A DNA stretch of 7,160 nt from NCBI GenBank assembly GCA_030655715.1, contig JAUSPR010000014.1, forward strand, positions 1 through 7,160, read 5' to 3'. The stretch comes from Thermoplasmata archaeon (GTDB lineage Archaea; Thermoplasmatota; Thermoplasmata; SG8-5). The stretch's first letter is position 1; every line of letters begins with the position of its first letter. Positions 1-5,287 of this stretch are shown here, piece after piece. The translations under genes and the position numbers were made by a program. The notes below the pieces were generated by a model, which was not told the origin of the DNA, did not search any database, and was given only the letters and a program-made list of their open reading frames with translations.

Positions 1-115
1 TGACAAGCATCCCGAGCGTGCAGCGCGCATGGCTCTACTGGAGAAGAATATGGGCGTGCAATCGACATACTACTTCCGGTGGGACCCAAAGGCCATCAAC
101 TGGGCAGGAACTGCG
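1..115. repeat. terminal direct repeat, left copy
   Basis: Identical over 115 bases to 7046-7160. It implies a circular sequence of 7,045 bp, a tandem repeat of that period, or an assembly overlap. Confidence 0.9.
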
Positions 116-607
116 GGGAACCGACAGGGCAATTTCCCGGAGATGCAAATCGTCGAGACAAAGATATACGGGCATGAAGTTGGCTACCATTACGAGAACC
201 TCTCGGAGCTGCGGAACAATGAGCTGGCGCTGAAGGATTTCGAGGAGAAGCTTTCCCGGCTCAGGAAGCTGGCGCCGGTCAGGACCGTGGCAATGCACGG
301 CGCGCCCCGCATCCCTGTGCGCAACGCGGATATGCTGGAGGGCGTGGATTTATCCAAATATGATTTGCTCGGGGAACCGCACATATCGGCGGAGTTTGCC
401 GATATCGTGTACATCACGGACAGCGGGCGGCGCTGGAGTTCAGGGGCCGGGTCTAGGGATACGCTGGGCAGACCTTTGGAGGAGAAGGTGAAAGGCACGG
501 ACGAGCTTATCGAGATATTGAGCTCGAAGAAGTACCCGCGGGTGATGGCACATGTCCTTTTGCACCGGATAGGCCTCGATGCAGACGCAATCGAGGCGGC
601 GGGATGA
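1..607 (+). CDS. NodB-like polysaccharide deacetylase, 3' part (5' part at 6912-7160)
   Basis: This is the C-terminal portion of a small polysaccharide-deacetylase-like protein, a family that removes acyl groups from glycans using a metal. The frame is open from base 2; the ATG at 29 is internal (residue 55), because the missing 5' end is found at 6912-7160 and overlaps bases 1-115 exactly. The joined protein has 246 residues. Visible family motifs are STYYFRWDP (66-74), GHEVGYHYE (102-110, candidate metal-binding His) and TVAMHG (140-145). The last 19 residues (from base 548) do not match the other copies, which end in a Gly/Trp-rich tail; one Val codon is also missing in the GAGS-RDT stretch. 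The substrate is unknown. It converges on the ATPase gene at 641-1855 across an AT-rich gap. Family assignment is good; activity is inferred. Confidence 0.85.
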   Translation, partial: DKHPERAARMALLEKNMGVQSTYYFRWDPKAINWAGTAGNRQGNFPEMQIVETKIYGHEVGYHYENLSELRNNELALKDFEEKLSRLRKLAPVRTVAMHGAPRIPVRNADMLEGVDLSKYDLLGEPHISAEFADIVYITDSGRRWSSGAGSRDTLGRPLEEKVKGTDELIEILSSKKYPRVMAHVLLHRIGLDADAIEAAG

Positions 608-615
608 TAACTGGC

Positions 616-634
616 ATATTATATTTAATAATAT
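616..634. terminator. AT-rich convergent termination region
   Basis: ATATTAT (616-622) and ATAATAT (628-634) form a 7-bp inverted repeat within an AT-only stretch between two convergent genes. T-runs on either strand would suit archaeal termination, which needs no GC hairpin. Confidence 0.4.
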
Positions 635-640
635 ATATAC

Positions 641-1855
641 TTAAATTTTAATAATTGAGTCAATGTTTTCAATGAATTCCGTTGCCCTCATTGTTGGATA
701 TTCCGATTTGACCTCAGAGTACAATGAAATTATCAACGGTTCGGCATTTAACTCCTCAACAGCCGATTCCAGGGCCTTTTCCTCCCGGGATAGGTTGCCC
801 TTATTCAGTTCATAACACACCTGAATTGCCAGATTACTATCGGGAAGATAGAAATCCACTTCCCTGGCCTTTTGATCTTTCCAATAAAAAACATTCCCTG
901 TATATCTTTTTATGTGTTGAACTATGCACGATTCTAGCAATTTTCCCATATCGGTTTTCCTAATCAAAAGGCCGTTGTCAATAGGATAGAATTTTCGCGG
1001 GTTCAGCATCTGTTCTTTCTGGGAATAGCTGAATTTTTCAAGCGGAATTACGGCGTATGCTTCGACCAGATAATCCAGATATTTTCTCAGGGTCACATGA
1101 CTGATGTCTATGAAGCCTCTAATTGATTTTAGGGAGATATAAAGACCCGGATTGGACATGACGAACCGGTAGAGATTCTTGAACGCATTGACATCTCTGA
1201 TATTGTGCCTTGCCAATATGTCCCTTTCAATTATGTCCCTTCTGTAATCCGAAAGTACTGAATGGTCGCCAGACATTACAGAATACGGATATCCACCGTT
1301 CACCATGTAATTCTCGAACATTTTGATGTTCTGATCGCTTGGCAGAGAAACGGCTCTATTGCCTTTCAGGAACTCTGAAAACGAGAATGGAAAAACCTCG
1401 TGTTCCTTCTTTCTTCCAGTGAGTGCCGTGGCGAACTCGCTCCCCAGTAGTTTGGAATTTGAGCCAGTCACATAAATTTTAATACCACGGTCATGCATCC
1501 TTCTTACCCATTTTTCCCAATTGGCCATGTTCTGCGGTTCGTCCACGAGAAGAACGGCGTTATTCAGGTCCATGAGAGTGGCGATATTCTGAAGGTCCTT
1601 ATCTTCCGACAGGAATCTATCGTCCTCGAAATTTATGTAATGGACATTTTTTCCTTCTTTCTTGAGCTGCCTGCCCACCCAGAGAAGGAGTTTGCTCTTT
1701 CCCGCCCTCCTGACGCCGGTGACCACTTCGATCACATCATATTTGGCCCTTGAGAGAAGAGTGCCAGCCATTTTCCGCTCAACAAGTTCCTCTTTCTGGT
1801 CCAGCAGCAATTTGCCGTCCGCGAGTATCTCCTTCAGTGTGGTAATGTCGGTCAC
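641..1855 (-). CDS. AAA ATPase with DUF4143 C-terminal domain (copy A)
   Basis: Predicted 404-residue P-loop ATPase of the archaeal/bacterial AAA_14-DUF4143 type, whose cellular role is poorly defined. Walker A is GVRRAGKS (47-54), Walker B VLLVDEPQ (101-108), a sensor-like VTGSNS (129-134) and LTGR (145-148). The C-terminal DUF4143 region contains FYWKD...REVDF (323-335) and IQVCY (344-348), resembling a degenerate PD-(D/E)xK nuclease fold in which the usual E-x-K is replaced. The start is GTG at 1855: the TATA box (minus-strand TTTATAA) ends 23 nt upstream, so the mRNA is probably leaderless. Length is normal for the family and no frameshift is seen. It looks AT-richer than the neighbouring deacetylase sequences, suggesting a separate origin. 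It is a divergent paralogue of the gene at 2366-3691. Such genes are often found in mobile or genome-defence settings, but no function should be assumed. Confidence 0.9.
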   Translation of the reverse strand: MTDITTLKEILADGKLLLDQKEELVERKMAGTLLSRAKYDVIEVVTGVRRAGKSKLLLWVGRQLKKEGKNVHYINFEDDRFLSEDKDLQNIATLMDLNNAVLLVDEPQNMANWEKWVRRMHDRGIKIYVTGSNSKLLGSEFATALTGRKKEHEVFPFSFSEFLKGNRAVSLPSDQNIKMFENYMVNGGYPYSVMSGDHSVLSDYRRDIIERDILARHNIRDVNAFKNLYRFVMSNPGLYISLKSIRGFIDISHVTLRKYLDYLVEAYAVIPLEKFSYSQKEQMLNPRKFYPIDNGLLIRKTDMGKLLESCIVQHIKRYTGNVFYWKDQKAREVDFYLPDSNLAIQVCYELNKGNLSREEKALESAVEELNAEPLIISLYSEVKSEYPTMRATEFIENIDSIIKI

Positions 1856-1875
1856 AGTAGGACGATGTTGCGCAG

Positions 1876-1891
1876 CCTTATAAATGTTTCG
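1876..1891 (-). promoter_or_regulatory. leaderless promoter of ATPase copy A
   Basis: Minus strand CGAAACATTTATAAGG, a BRE/TATA pair close to the deacetylase-unit promoter. The TATA box ends 23 nt before the GTG at 1855, which supports that start and a leaderless mRNA. Confidence 0.7.
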
Positions 1892-1936
1892 AAAGTTGAA
1901 AGTATAATTTCAAGTTTAGGCAAAAAGTTGAAAGTA
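1892..1936. repeat. two direct copies of AAAGTTGAAAGTA, 32 bp apart
   Basis: Copies at 1892-1904 and 1924-1936 lie just upstream of the ATPase copy A promoter. Between them, TTGAAA (1896-1901) and TTTCAA (1908-1913) also make an inverted pair. A 32-bp period is about three helical turns, so a regulator could bind both on one face. Confidence 0.6.
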
Positions 1937-1981
1937 CAGTATCGGGATTAGGTTGACACAGTCATATATCGGTCATAGGGG

Positions 1982-2000
1982 CGAAACATATTATACAGGA
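1982..2000 (+). promoter_or_regulatory. deacetylase-unit promoter, copy P1
   Basis: CGAAACATATTATACAGGA, identical to the box at 6799-6817 and set in matching flanks (AGGGG before, AAATGGTGAGA after). CGAAA fits a BRE and TATTATA (1989-1995) a TATA box; transcription should start near 2018, at the leader ORF ATG. Confidence 0.7.
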
Positions 2001-2018
2001 AACCAAATGGTGAGACAC

Positions 2019-2123
2019 ATGGCAGAATGTGACAACGAGCGACAGGGCGGACGAGGCGGCGGCACACGCGGCGGCGCCGACGGGGGGGCGGACGTATGTG
2101 GAGTTCCGGGGCAGGGTCTGTGA
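2019..2123 (+). CDS. short leader ORF of deacetylase unit 2, fused by deletion to out-of-frame sequence
   Basis: The ATG at 2019 is 24 nt after a TATTATA box, the leaderless spacing. The first 25 codons encode a Gly/Arg-rich peptide that aligns without gaps to the leader ORF at 6835-6915 (18 of 25 identical). After codon 25 a deletion joins the ORF to the 3' part of the deacetylase gene in the wrong frame, adding nine residues before a TGA at 2121. The normal overlap with the deacetylase start is therefore lost. It may be a translated relic or purely non-coding; homology to the other leader is seen directly, expression is inferred. Confidence 0.35.
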   Translation: MAECDNERQGGRGGGTRGGADGGADVCGVPGQGL

Positions 2124-2254
2124 GGGATACGCTGGGCAGGCCCCTGGAGGAGAAGGTAAGGGGCACGGACGAGTTGAACGAGATATTGAAGTCGGAGAAG
2201 TACCCGCGGGTGATGGTGAGCGCGCGGCCGGGGGGGTGGCGTGATGTCATGTGA
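2096..2254 (+). pseudogene. deacetylase remnant 2: only the last ~50 codons
   Basis: This 52-codon frame (ATG 2096, stop TGA 2252-2254) matches the C-terminal end of the deacetylases from the WSSGAGSVRDTLGRP segment to the Gly/Trp-rich tail, equivalent to residues 190 to the end of the copy at 5284-6003. Everything upstream, including all catalytic motifs, is gone. The leader ORF at 2019 runs directly into the remnant, with a shared GGGCGG-like stretch at the junction that suggests a deletion at short homology. It lacks any possible catalytic function. The ATG is simply the internal Met190 equivalent, so translation is doubtful. Confidence 0.8.
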
Positions 2255-2261
2255 GCTGAAC

Positions 2262-2283
2262 CTGGCAAATTTGCTGTTGCCAG
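2262..2283. terminator. stem-loop after deacetylase remnant 2
   Basis: CTGGCAA (2262-2268) pairs perfectly with TTGCCAG (2277-2283) across 8 bases, starting 8 bases after the TGA at 2252-2254. It may end or stabilise the remnant transcript; no long T-run follows. Confidence 0.3.
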
Positions 2284-2317
2284 CTATATCTATTTTGTAA
2301 ATCATAATGCAAATATT

Positions 2318-2359
2318 ACGATATGCACGCAAACCATTATATACATTTAACGATATGCA
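2318..2359. repeat. two direct copies of ACGATATGCA, 32 bp apart
   Basis: Copies at 2318-2327 and 2350-2359 flank the TATA box of ATPase copy B. The second overlaps the predicted initiation region, where a bound protein would block transcription. The word differs from the pair at copy A, but the spacing is the same. Confidence 0.55.
2329..2343 (+). promoter_or_regulatory. leaderless promoter of ATPase copy B
   Basis: GCAAACCATTATATA, BRE-like then TATA (2337-2343), ending 23 nt before the ATG at 2366. It lies between two copies of ACGATATGCA. Confidence 0.7.
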
Positions 2360-2365
2360 GACCAT

Positions 2366-3691
2366 ATGAATTCAAAATTAGAGAATGCGGTCAAGGAACA
2401 CTGGGATAATCCACTCCCAGATATTCGTGAAAGGGATGTCAATATACAATTTAGCAGTGACTTGATCAGCGATGTGATAGGCCCTAGGAGAGCGGGCAAG
2501 ACCTATCTGATGTTCCACGCAATCAAGCAACTTAGGGAGCGCGTTCCAAAGGAAGCAATTATCTACCTGAACTTCGAGAACCGGAAACTCATGCCATTAC
2601 AGGGTCCGATGTTCAACGACCTTATCGAAATAATACACGCGAAACGCCTGCTGGAGAACCATGGCAATATCTACCTTTTCCTGGACGAGGTCCAGAGAGT
2701 TCCGGAGTGGGAGCGGTACATACGGAGTATCCAGGACGAGTTCAAGGGGCGAATTAAAATTACCGTATCTGGTTCCACGGCCCAACTCATGAACCGGGAT
2801 GTGACCAAGTTGTTGACTGGCCGGCACCTGACCACGGTGGTACTGCCGCTTTCTTTCAAGGAGCACCTCGCTTTCATGGGCATTACAAAAGAGCCGACGA
2901 CAGAACGAACTGAAGCGCTTGTGAAAGGAGCTCTGGAGGAATATCTCACTCACGGCGGCTATCCGGAAGTAGTGCTGTCCAAAGGGAAGGAGGAGATGTT
3001 GGCACAGCTCTACTCGGATGCAGTGGCCCGTGATGTATTGCCAAGAGTAGGAAGCCGGGGGTCAGCCACACTTTCGGAATTTTCTGACTACCTGGTCTCG
3101 AACGCAGGAAACTTGCTGTCTTTTGGCAAGATGTCCAGGTATTTCAAGAGCGTCGGAGCGCCAATATCGGTTCCCACGTTGATAAGATACTTCGGGCACC
3201 TGCGGGAGGCGTTCCTGGTGTTCGATGTCACGATATATTCAACGCGCATCAGGGACAGGCTTCAGTACCCCAGGAAAGCCTATTGCTATGACACGGGCCT
3301 GGCGAATGTGATCGGCAGCGCGGGGGAGGGGGCGCGGTATGAGAATGCAGTAGCCGCAGAATTTGTGCGGAAGGGGATAACAATCCATTACTGGAAGGAC
3401 CGGGCAGGCTACGAGGTTGACTTCGTTGTCGGCCGTATGCGGAAGACGGAAGCGATACAGGTCTGCTACGATATCTCTGACCCGGACGTGCGCAAGAGGG
3501 AGCTGCGCGGCCTGGAGCGCTGCATGGACGAGCTGGAGATATCAGAAGGGCTGGTCATAACGAAAAGCGAGGAAGGGACCGCGGATGTCGGCGGGCGGAG
3601 CGTGCGAGTGGTGCCGTTGTGGCGGTGGTTGACTGCCGGTAATCAAATCGGTTCCAAAATGGCGATTACCGGCAACTCTGAAGATCACTGA
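2366..3691 (+). CDS. AAA ATPase with DUF4143 C-terminal domain (copy B)
   Basis: Predicted 441-residue P-loop ATPase of the AAA_14-DUF4143 type. Walker A is GPRRAGKT (39-46), Walker B IYLFLDEVQ (102-110), sensor-like VSGSTA (134-139) and LTGR (150-153). The C-terminal DUF4143 part has HYWKD...GYEVDFVV (341-355) and IQVCY (364-368), as in copy A, with Gln-Val-Cys where a PD-(D/E)xK nuclease would have E-x-K. The ATG at 2366 lies 23 nt after the TATA box TTATATA, so the transcript is probably leaderless. The family normally ends near the VVPLWRWL segment (415-422); here the frame continues about 19 residues through an 11-bp inverted repeat, a probable add-on. It reads away from remnant 2, and is only distantly similar to copy A, so the two were probably acquired independently. 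Confidence 0.9.
   Translation: MNSKLENAVKEHWDNPLPDIRERDVNIQFSSDLISDVIGPRRAGKTYLMFHAIKQLRERVPKEAIIYLNFENRKLMPLQGPMFNDLIEIIHAKRLLENHGNIYLFLDEVQRVPEWERYIRSIQDEFKGRIKITVSGSTAQLMNRDVTKLLTGRHLTTVVLPLSFKEHLAFMGITKEPTTERTEALVKGALEEYLTHGGYPEVVLSKGKEEMLAQLYSDAVARDVLPRVGSRGSATLSEFSDYLVSNAGNLLSFGKMSRYFKSVGAPISVPTLIRYFGHLREAFLVFDVTIYSTRIRDRLQYPRKAYCYDTGLANVIGSAGEGARYENAVAAEFVRKGITIHYWKDRAGYEVDFVVGRMRKTEAIQVCYDISDPDVRKRELRGLERCMDELEISEGLVITKSEEGTADVGGRSVRVVPLWRWLTAGNQIGSKMAITGNSEDH
3634..3674. repeat. 11-bp perfect inverted repeat at the end of ATPase copy B
   Basis: TGCCGGTAATC (3634-3644) and GATTACCGGCA (3664-3674) are perfectly complementary across 19 bases. It lies within the last ~20 codons, just after the point where family members normally stop. 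Confidence 0.6.
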
Positions 3692-3709
3692 TGTTTGGAA
3701 AATGTCGAT

Positions 3710-3907
3710 CTACGGCGAATGCTCCATAAGTTGAGATTCAGTTCCCACATTCACCAATTGTTTGCAGAATGCTGCGAGCCAGATGGCGCTGGATTTAGGT
3801 AGAAATTGCTCCCGCGCCATTGTCGAATGCGTTTTATCTCCATCCAAAGTCCTGAGGGACATTTGGAATTGCTGGGTGCTGCATTCAACACAATTCAACA
3901 CAACCAT
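3710..3907 (-). CDS. possible small hypothetical protein with a CxxC motif
   Basis: A 65-codon minus-strand frame starts at an ATG at 3907 and encodes a peptide beginning MVVLNCVECS, with one CxxC pair that could suit a zinc ribbon, followed by a mildly amphipathic stretch. I do not recognise the family. A TATA-like TATAATATTT lies 16-20 nt upstream on this strand, shorter than the 23-25 nt seen at the other leaderless starts, and it is the same AT-rich box that serves the plus-strand promoter at 3920-3938. The opposite strand also has an open frame (3762-3950), so chance is a real possibility. It is the only content I can offer for the ~300-base gap after ATPase copy B. Confidence 0.2.
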   Translation of the reverse strand: MVVLNCVECSTQQFQMSLRTLDGDKTHSTMAREQFLPKSSAIWLAAFCKQLVNVGTESQLMEHSP

Positions 3908-3919
3908 TTCATTCTGTGG

Positions 3920-3938
3920 GAGAAATATTATACCAGGA
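3920..3938 (+). promoter_or_regulatory. deacetylase-unit promoter, copy P2
   Basis: GAGAAATATTATACCAGGA is a diverged form of the same BRE/TATA element, with TATTATA at 3926-3932. The predicted start falls at about 3957, the ATG of the 15-codon leader ORF. Confidence 0.6.
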
Positions 3939-3956
3939 ACCGTATATTGACACCAG

Positions 3957-4004
3957 ATGAGATTCTTAATTGACTTGGGGCGATCTGCGGGGGCGGTGGG
4001 GTGA
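3957..4004 (+). CDS. short leaderless leader ORF of deacetylase unit 3 (15 codons)
   Basis: The ATG at 3957 is 25 nt after the TATTATA box. It encodes MRFLIDLGRSAGAVG and stops with TGA at 4002-4004, overlapping the GTG start of the deacetylase remnant at 4001 as GTGA. The same layout is seen at 5234-5287 and 6835-6915, which is the main reason for calling it. The peptide differs from the Gly/Arg-rich leader of unit 4, so the act of translation and the overlap, rather than the peptide, may be what matters. Confidence 0.4.
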   Translation: MRFLIDLGRSAGAVG

Positions 4005-4170
4005 GCCGGGACTTCACGCTGGAGAAGTATGGGGAGCTGGTGCGGGATACGCTGGGCAAACCACTTGAGGAAAAGATAAAGAACACCGATGCACTTATTG
4101 AAATCGTGAAATCGGGGAAGTACCCAAGGCTGATGGGGAACGCGCGGCCGGGGGGTGGGGCGGACGGTGA
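4001..4170 (+). pseudogene. deacetylase remnant 3: internal 184-codon in-frame deletion
   Basis: The frame opens with GTG at 4001 and reads SRDFTLEKYGELV, the normal N-terminus, then jumps directly to RDTLGKPLEEK, equivalent to residue 199 of the copy at 5284-6003. Residues 15-198 with all catalytic motifs are missing, but the frame is kept. The junction falls at a short GGTCC/GGTCCGGG-like homology visible in the intact copy. The 3' ~100 bases differ from that copy at only about four positions, so the duplication is recent. One G appears lost from a G-run (4150-4155, six versus seven in remnant 2); this skips the expected TGA at 4168-4170 and carries the frame on into the DUF354 start at 4175. 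The resulting 109-codon fusion is unlikely to be functional. Confidence 0.8.
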
Positions 4171-4174
4171 TAAG

Positions 4175-4330
4175 ATGAGAGTGTTGTTCGACATGGGGCA
4201 TCCGGCGCACATGCATTTCTTCAAGAACACGATCTGGGAGCTGGAGAAGCACGGGCACCAGGTCAAGGTCACAGCGCGGGGCAACTGCACCTTTAATACT
4301 TTCGCCCAACCCCCCATCACCCCTTTATAA
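4175..4330 (+). pseudogene. truncated DUF354 glycosyltransferase-like gene (N-terminal ~38 codons)
   Basis: From ATG 4175 the frame reads MRVLFDMGHPAHMHFFKN followed by ELEKHGHQVKVTAR, the characteristic N-terminus of DUF354 proteins, GT-B-fold proteins related to glycosyltransferases and UDP-GlcNAc epimerases found mostly in archaea. After the VTARG segment the similarity stops and unrelated residues run to a TAA at 4328. Family members are usually well over 300 residues, so this is a 5' fragment. It sits 4 nt after the inferred original stop of the deacetylase, which points to an ancestral deacetylase-DUF354 operon for a surface polysaccharide. The break is probably the edge of the inserted DUF3800 segment. 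Confidence 0.75.
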
Positions 4331-4357
4331 GTCAAAGCCATTAATCAGCCCAATCTG

Positions 4358-4365
4358 AATATATC
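4358..4365 (+). promoter_or_regulatory. possible TATA box of the DUF3800 gene
   Basis: AATATATC would place transcription start near 4388, leaving a ~15-nt leader. A second candidate, TTTATAA at 4324-4330, would give a ~50-nt leader. Neither has a clear BRE. Confidence 0.35.
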
Positions 4366-4402
4366 TGAACAGAAAAATGATGGCTGGAACCGGGGTTTGT
4401 GA

Positions 4403-5032
4403 ATGATTAGAGAAGTGAGTGTTTATGTTGATGAATCCGGGGATTTCGGTCTTTCCGATAGATCTTCCAGATACTTCGTCATGTGCGCTCTGGTCACAAG
4501 CAATCAAGTGGGAATTTTGCGTGTTTTGAAGCGAGTGCGAAAGTGGGTGCTCAGAACCCCGCTCAAGAAGATTCCCGAACTGAAATGGAGCGAATCGTCT
4601 CCCGAGTTACGCAGAACCGTTCTCAGAGGCCTGGCCATGCAGGACAACGAGATGTGGTATGTGTGCCTATGCAAGGTCGATCGCAAGAAGCGTGAAGATG
4701 GAAACATATACGGCGACGTTGCGGTGCGCTTGATAAGCCGCGTGGCCGAAATAAAGGCCAGAAAGATTAACGTGGTCGTGGACAGGACATTGTCCAGAAC
4801 AAATCAGGCCCGTCTGAACGAACAGTTGGAAGCGGCCATCAGGTCGTCGCGTGAAAAGCTGGGCATGATGGAAGCCGACATCCGTTTCAAACACGCCACA
4901 GGCCAGGAAGAACCCTGTCTGCAGGCCGTGGATTACGTCAGTGGAGCGGTATTCGCCAAGTACGAATGGGGCGACCCAAGCTACTTCGAAATAATCGAAT
5001 TAAGAATAACCAAAACAGATGAGATGAAATAA
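4403..5032 (+). CDS. DUF3800 domain protein
   Basis: A 209-residue protein of the DUF3800 family (RNase H-like fold, often near mobile elements; biochemical role unsettled). Seen: VYVDESGDFG at 7-16 with the acidic pair D10-E11, ELKWS at 59-63, VVVDRT at 124-129 with D127, and CLQAVDYVSGAVFAKYEWGD at 172-191 with D177. These acidic positions are the ones expected to form a metal site, so the protein appears intact; length is typical. The start at 4403 is the first in-frame ATG preceding the VDESG motif. A TATA-like AATATATC at 4358-4365 would give a short ~15-nt leader with a weak GGGG ribosome site at 4392-4395. It follows the truncated DUF354 fragment and precedes deacetylase unit 4 without sharing a transcript signal with either. 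Confidence 0.85.
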   Translation: MIREVSVYVDESGDFGLSDRSSRYFVMCALVTSNQVGILRVLKRVRKWVLRTPLKKIPELKWSESSPELRRTVLRGLAMQDNEMWYVCLCKVDRKKREDGNIYGDVAVRLISRVAEIKARKINVVVDRTLSRTNQARLNEQLEAAIRSSREKLGMMEADIRFKHATGQEEPCLQAVDYVSGAVFAKYEWGDPSYFEIIELRITKTDEMK

Positions 5033-5101
5033 GCGGCAATCCCTCCCCTACTTGTCCCAGGCCACTTACATGACCGTCATTCTTTCGGGGAGGACTTACT
5101 C

Positions 5102-5183
5102 ACCATGGAATACATGGTAGCGGACGTATTTAAACATTTCTAATGCTTTAGCATTCCGATCCTGGCGCGGCGGCGGACGCCAG
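5102..5183. repeat. three short inverted repeats between the DUF3800 gene and deacetylase unit 4
   Basis: ACCATG/CATGGT (5102-5107, 5113-5118), AATGCT/AGCATT (5142-5147, 5150-5155) and CTGGCG/CGCCAG (5162-5167, 5178-5183) are each perfect. A TATTTAAA at 5127-5134 lies between the first two. No ORF was recognised in 5033-5195. Confidence 0.4.
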
Positions 5184-5195
5184 AATATTGCCGAG

Positions 5196-5214
5196 CGAAA
5201 GATATTATATAGGA
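5196..5214 (+). promoter_or_regulatory. deacetylase-unit promoter, copy P3
   Basis: CGAAAGATATTATATAGGA, with TATTATA at 5203-5209, sits 25 nt before the leader ORF ATG at 5234. Its position argues against the upstream TTG at 5188 as a start for the deacetylase. Confidence 0.7.
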
Positions 5215-5233
5215 TTCTCGATAGTGACAACAG

Positions 5234-5287
5234 ATGACATTCCAATCTATAACCGGGCACCCGATGTCCTCGGAGGCTTCCGCATGA
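5234..5287 (+). CDS. short leaderless leader ORF of deacetylase unit 4 (17 codons)
   Basis: The ATG at 5234 is 25 nt after the TATTATA box (5203-5209), and the ORF encodes MTFQSITGHPMSSEASA. Its TGA (5285-5287) overlaps the deacetylase ATG (5284) as ATGA. A GGAGG ribosome site for the deacetylase lies inside this ORF at 5272-5276. The 5' half resembles the leader ORF at 3957 at the DNA level. The layout suggests that translation of the leader feeds ribosomes into the deacetylase by termination-reinitiation; this is inferred. Confidence 0.45.
   Translation: MTFQSITGHPMSSEASA

Noticed and set aside
29..607. ATG at 29 as the true start of the deacetylase
   Set aside because: The frame is open to base 2 and its N-terminal part, with the LRHDVD motif, is present at 6912-7160; the ATG is internal residue 55.
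3634..3674. Inverted repeat as a bacterial intrinsic terminator
   Set aside because: It has a 19-base loop, no following T-run, lies inside the coding frame, and the window appears archaeal.
3762..3950. Plus-strand 62-codon frame
   Set aside because: No promoter, ribosome site or family similarity; it runs into the P2 promoter.
5188..5283. TTG at 5188 as start of the unit 4 deacetylase, giving 32 extra residues
   Set aside because: It would place the BRE/TATA element (5196-5214) inside the gene. The extra residues match no other copy, and GGAGG precedes ATG 5284 at ideal spacing.
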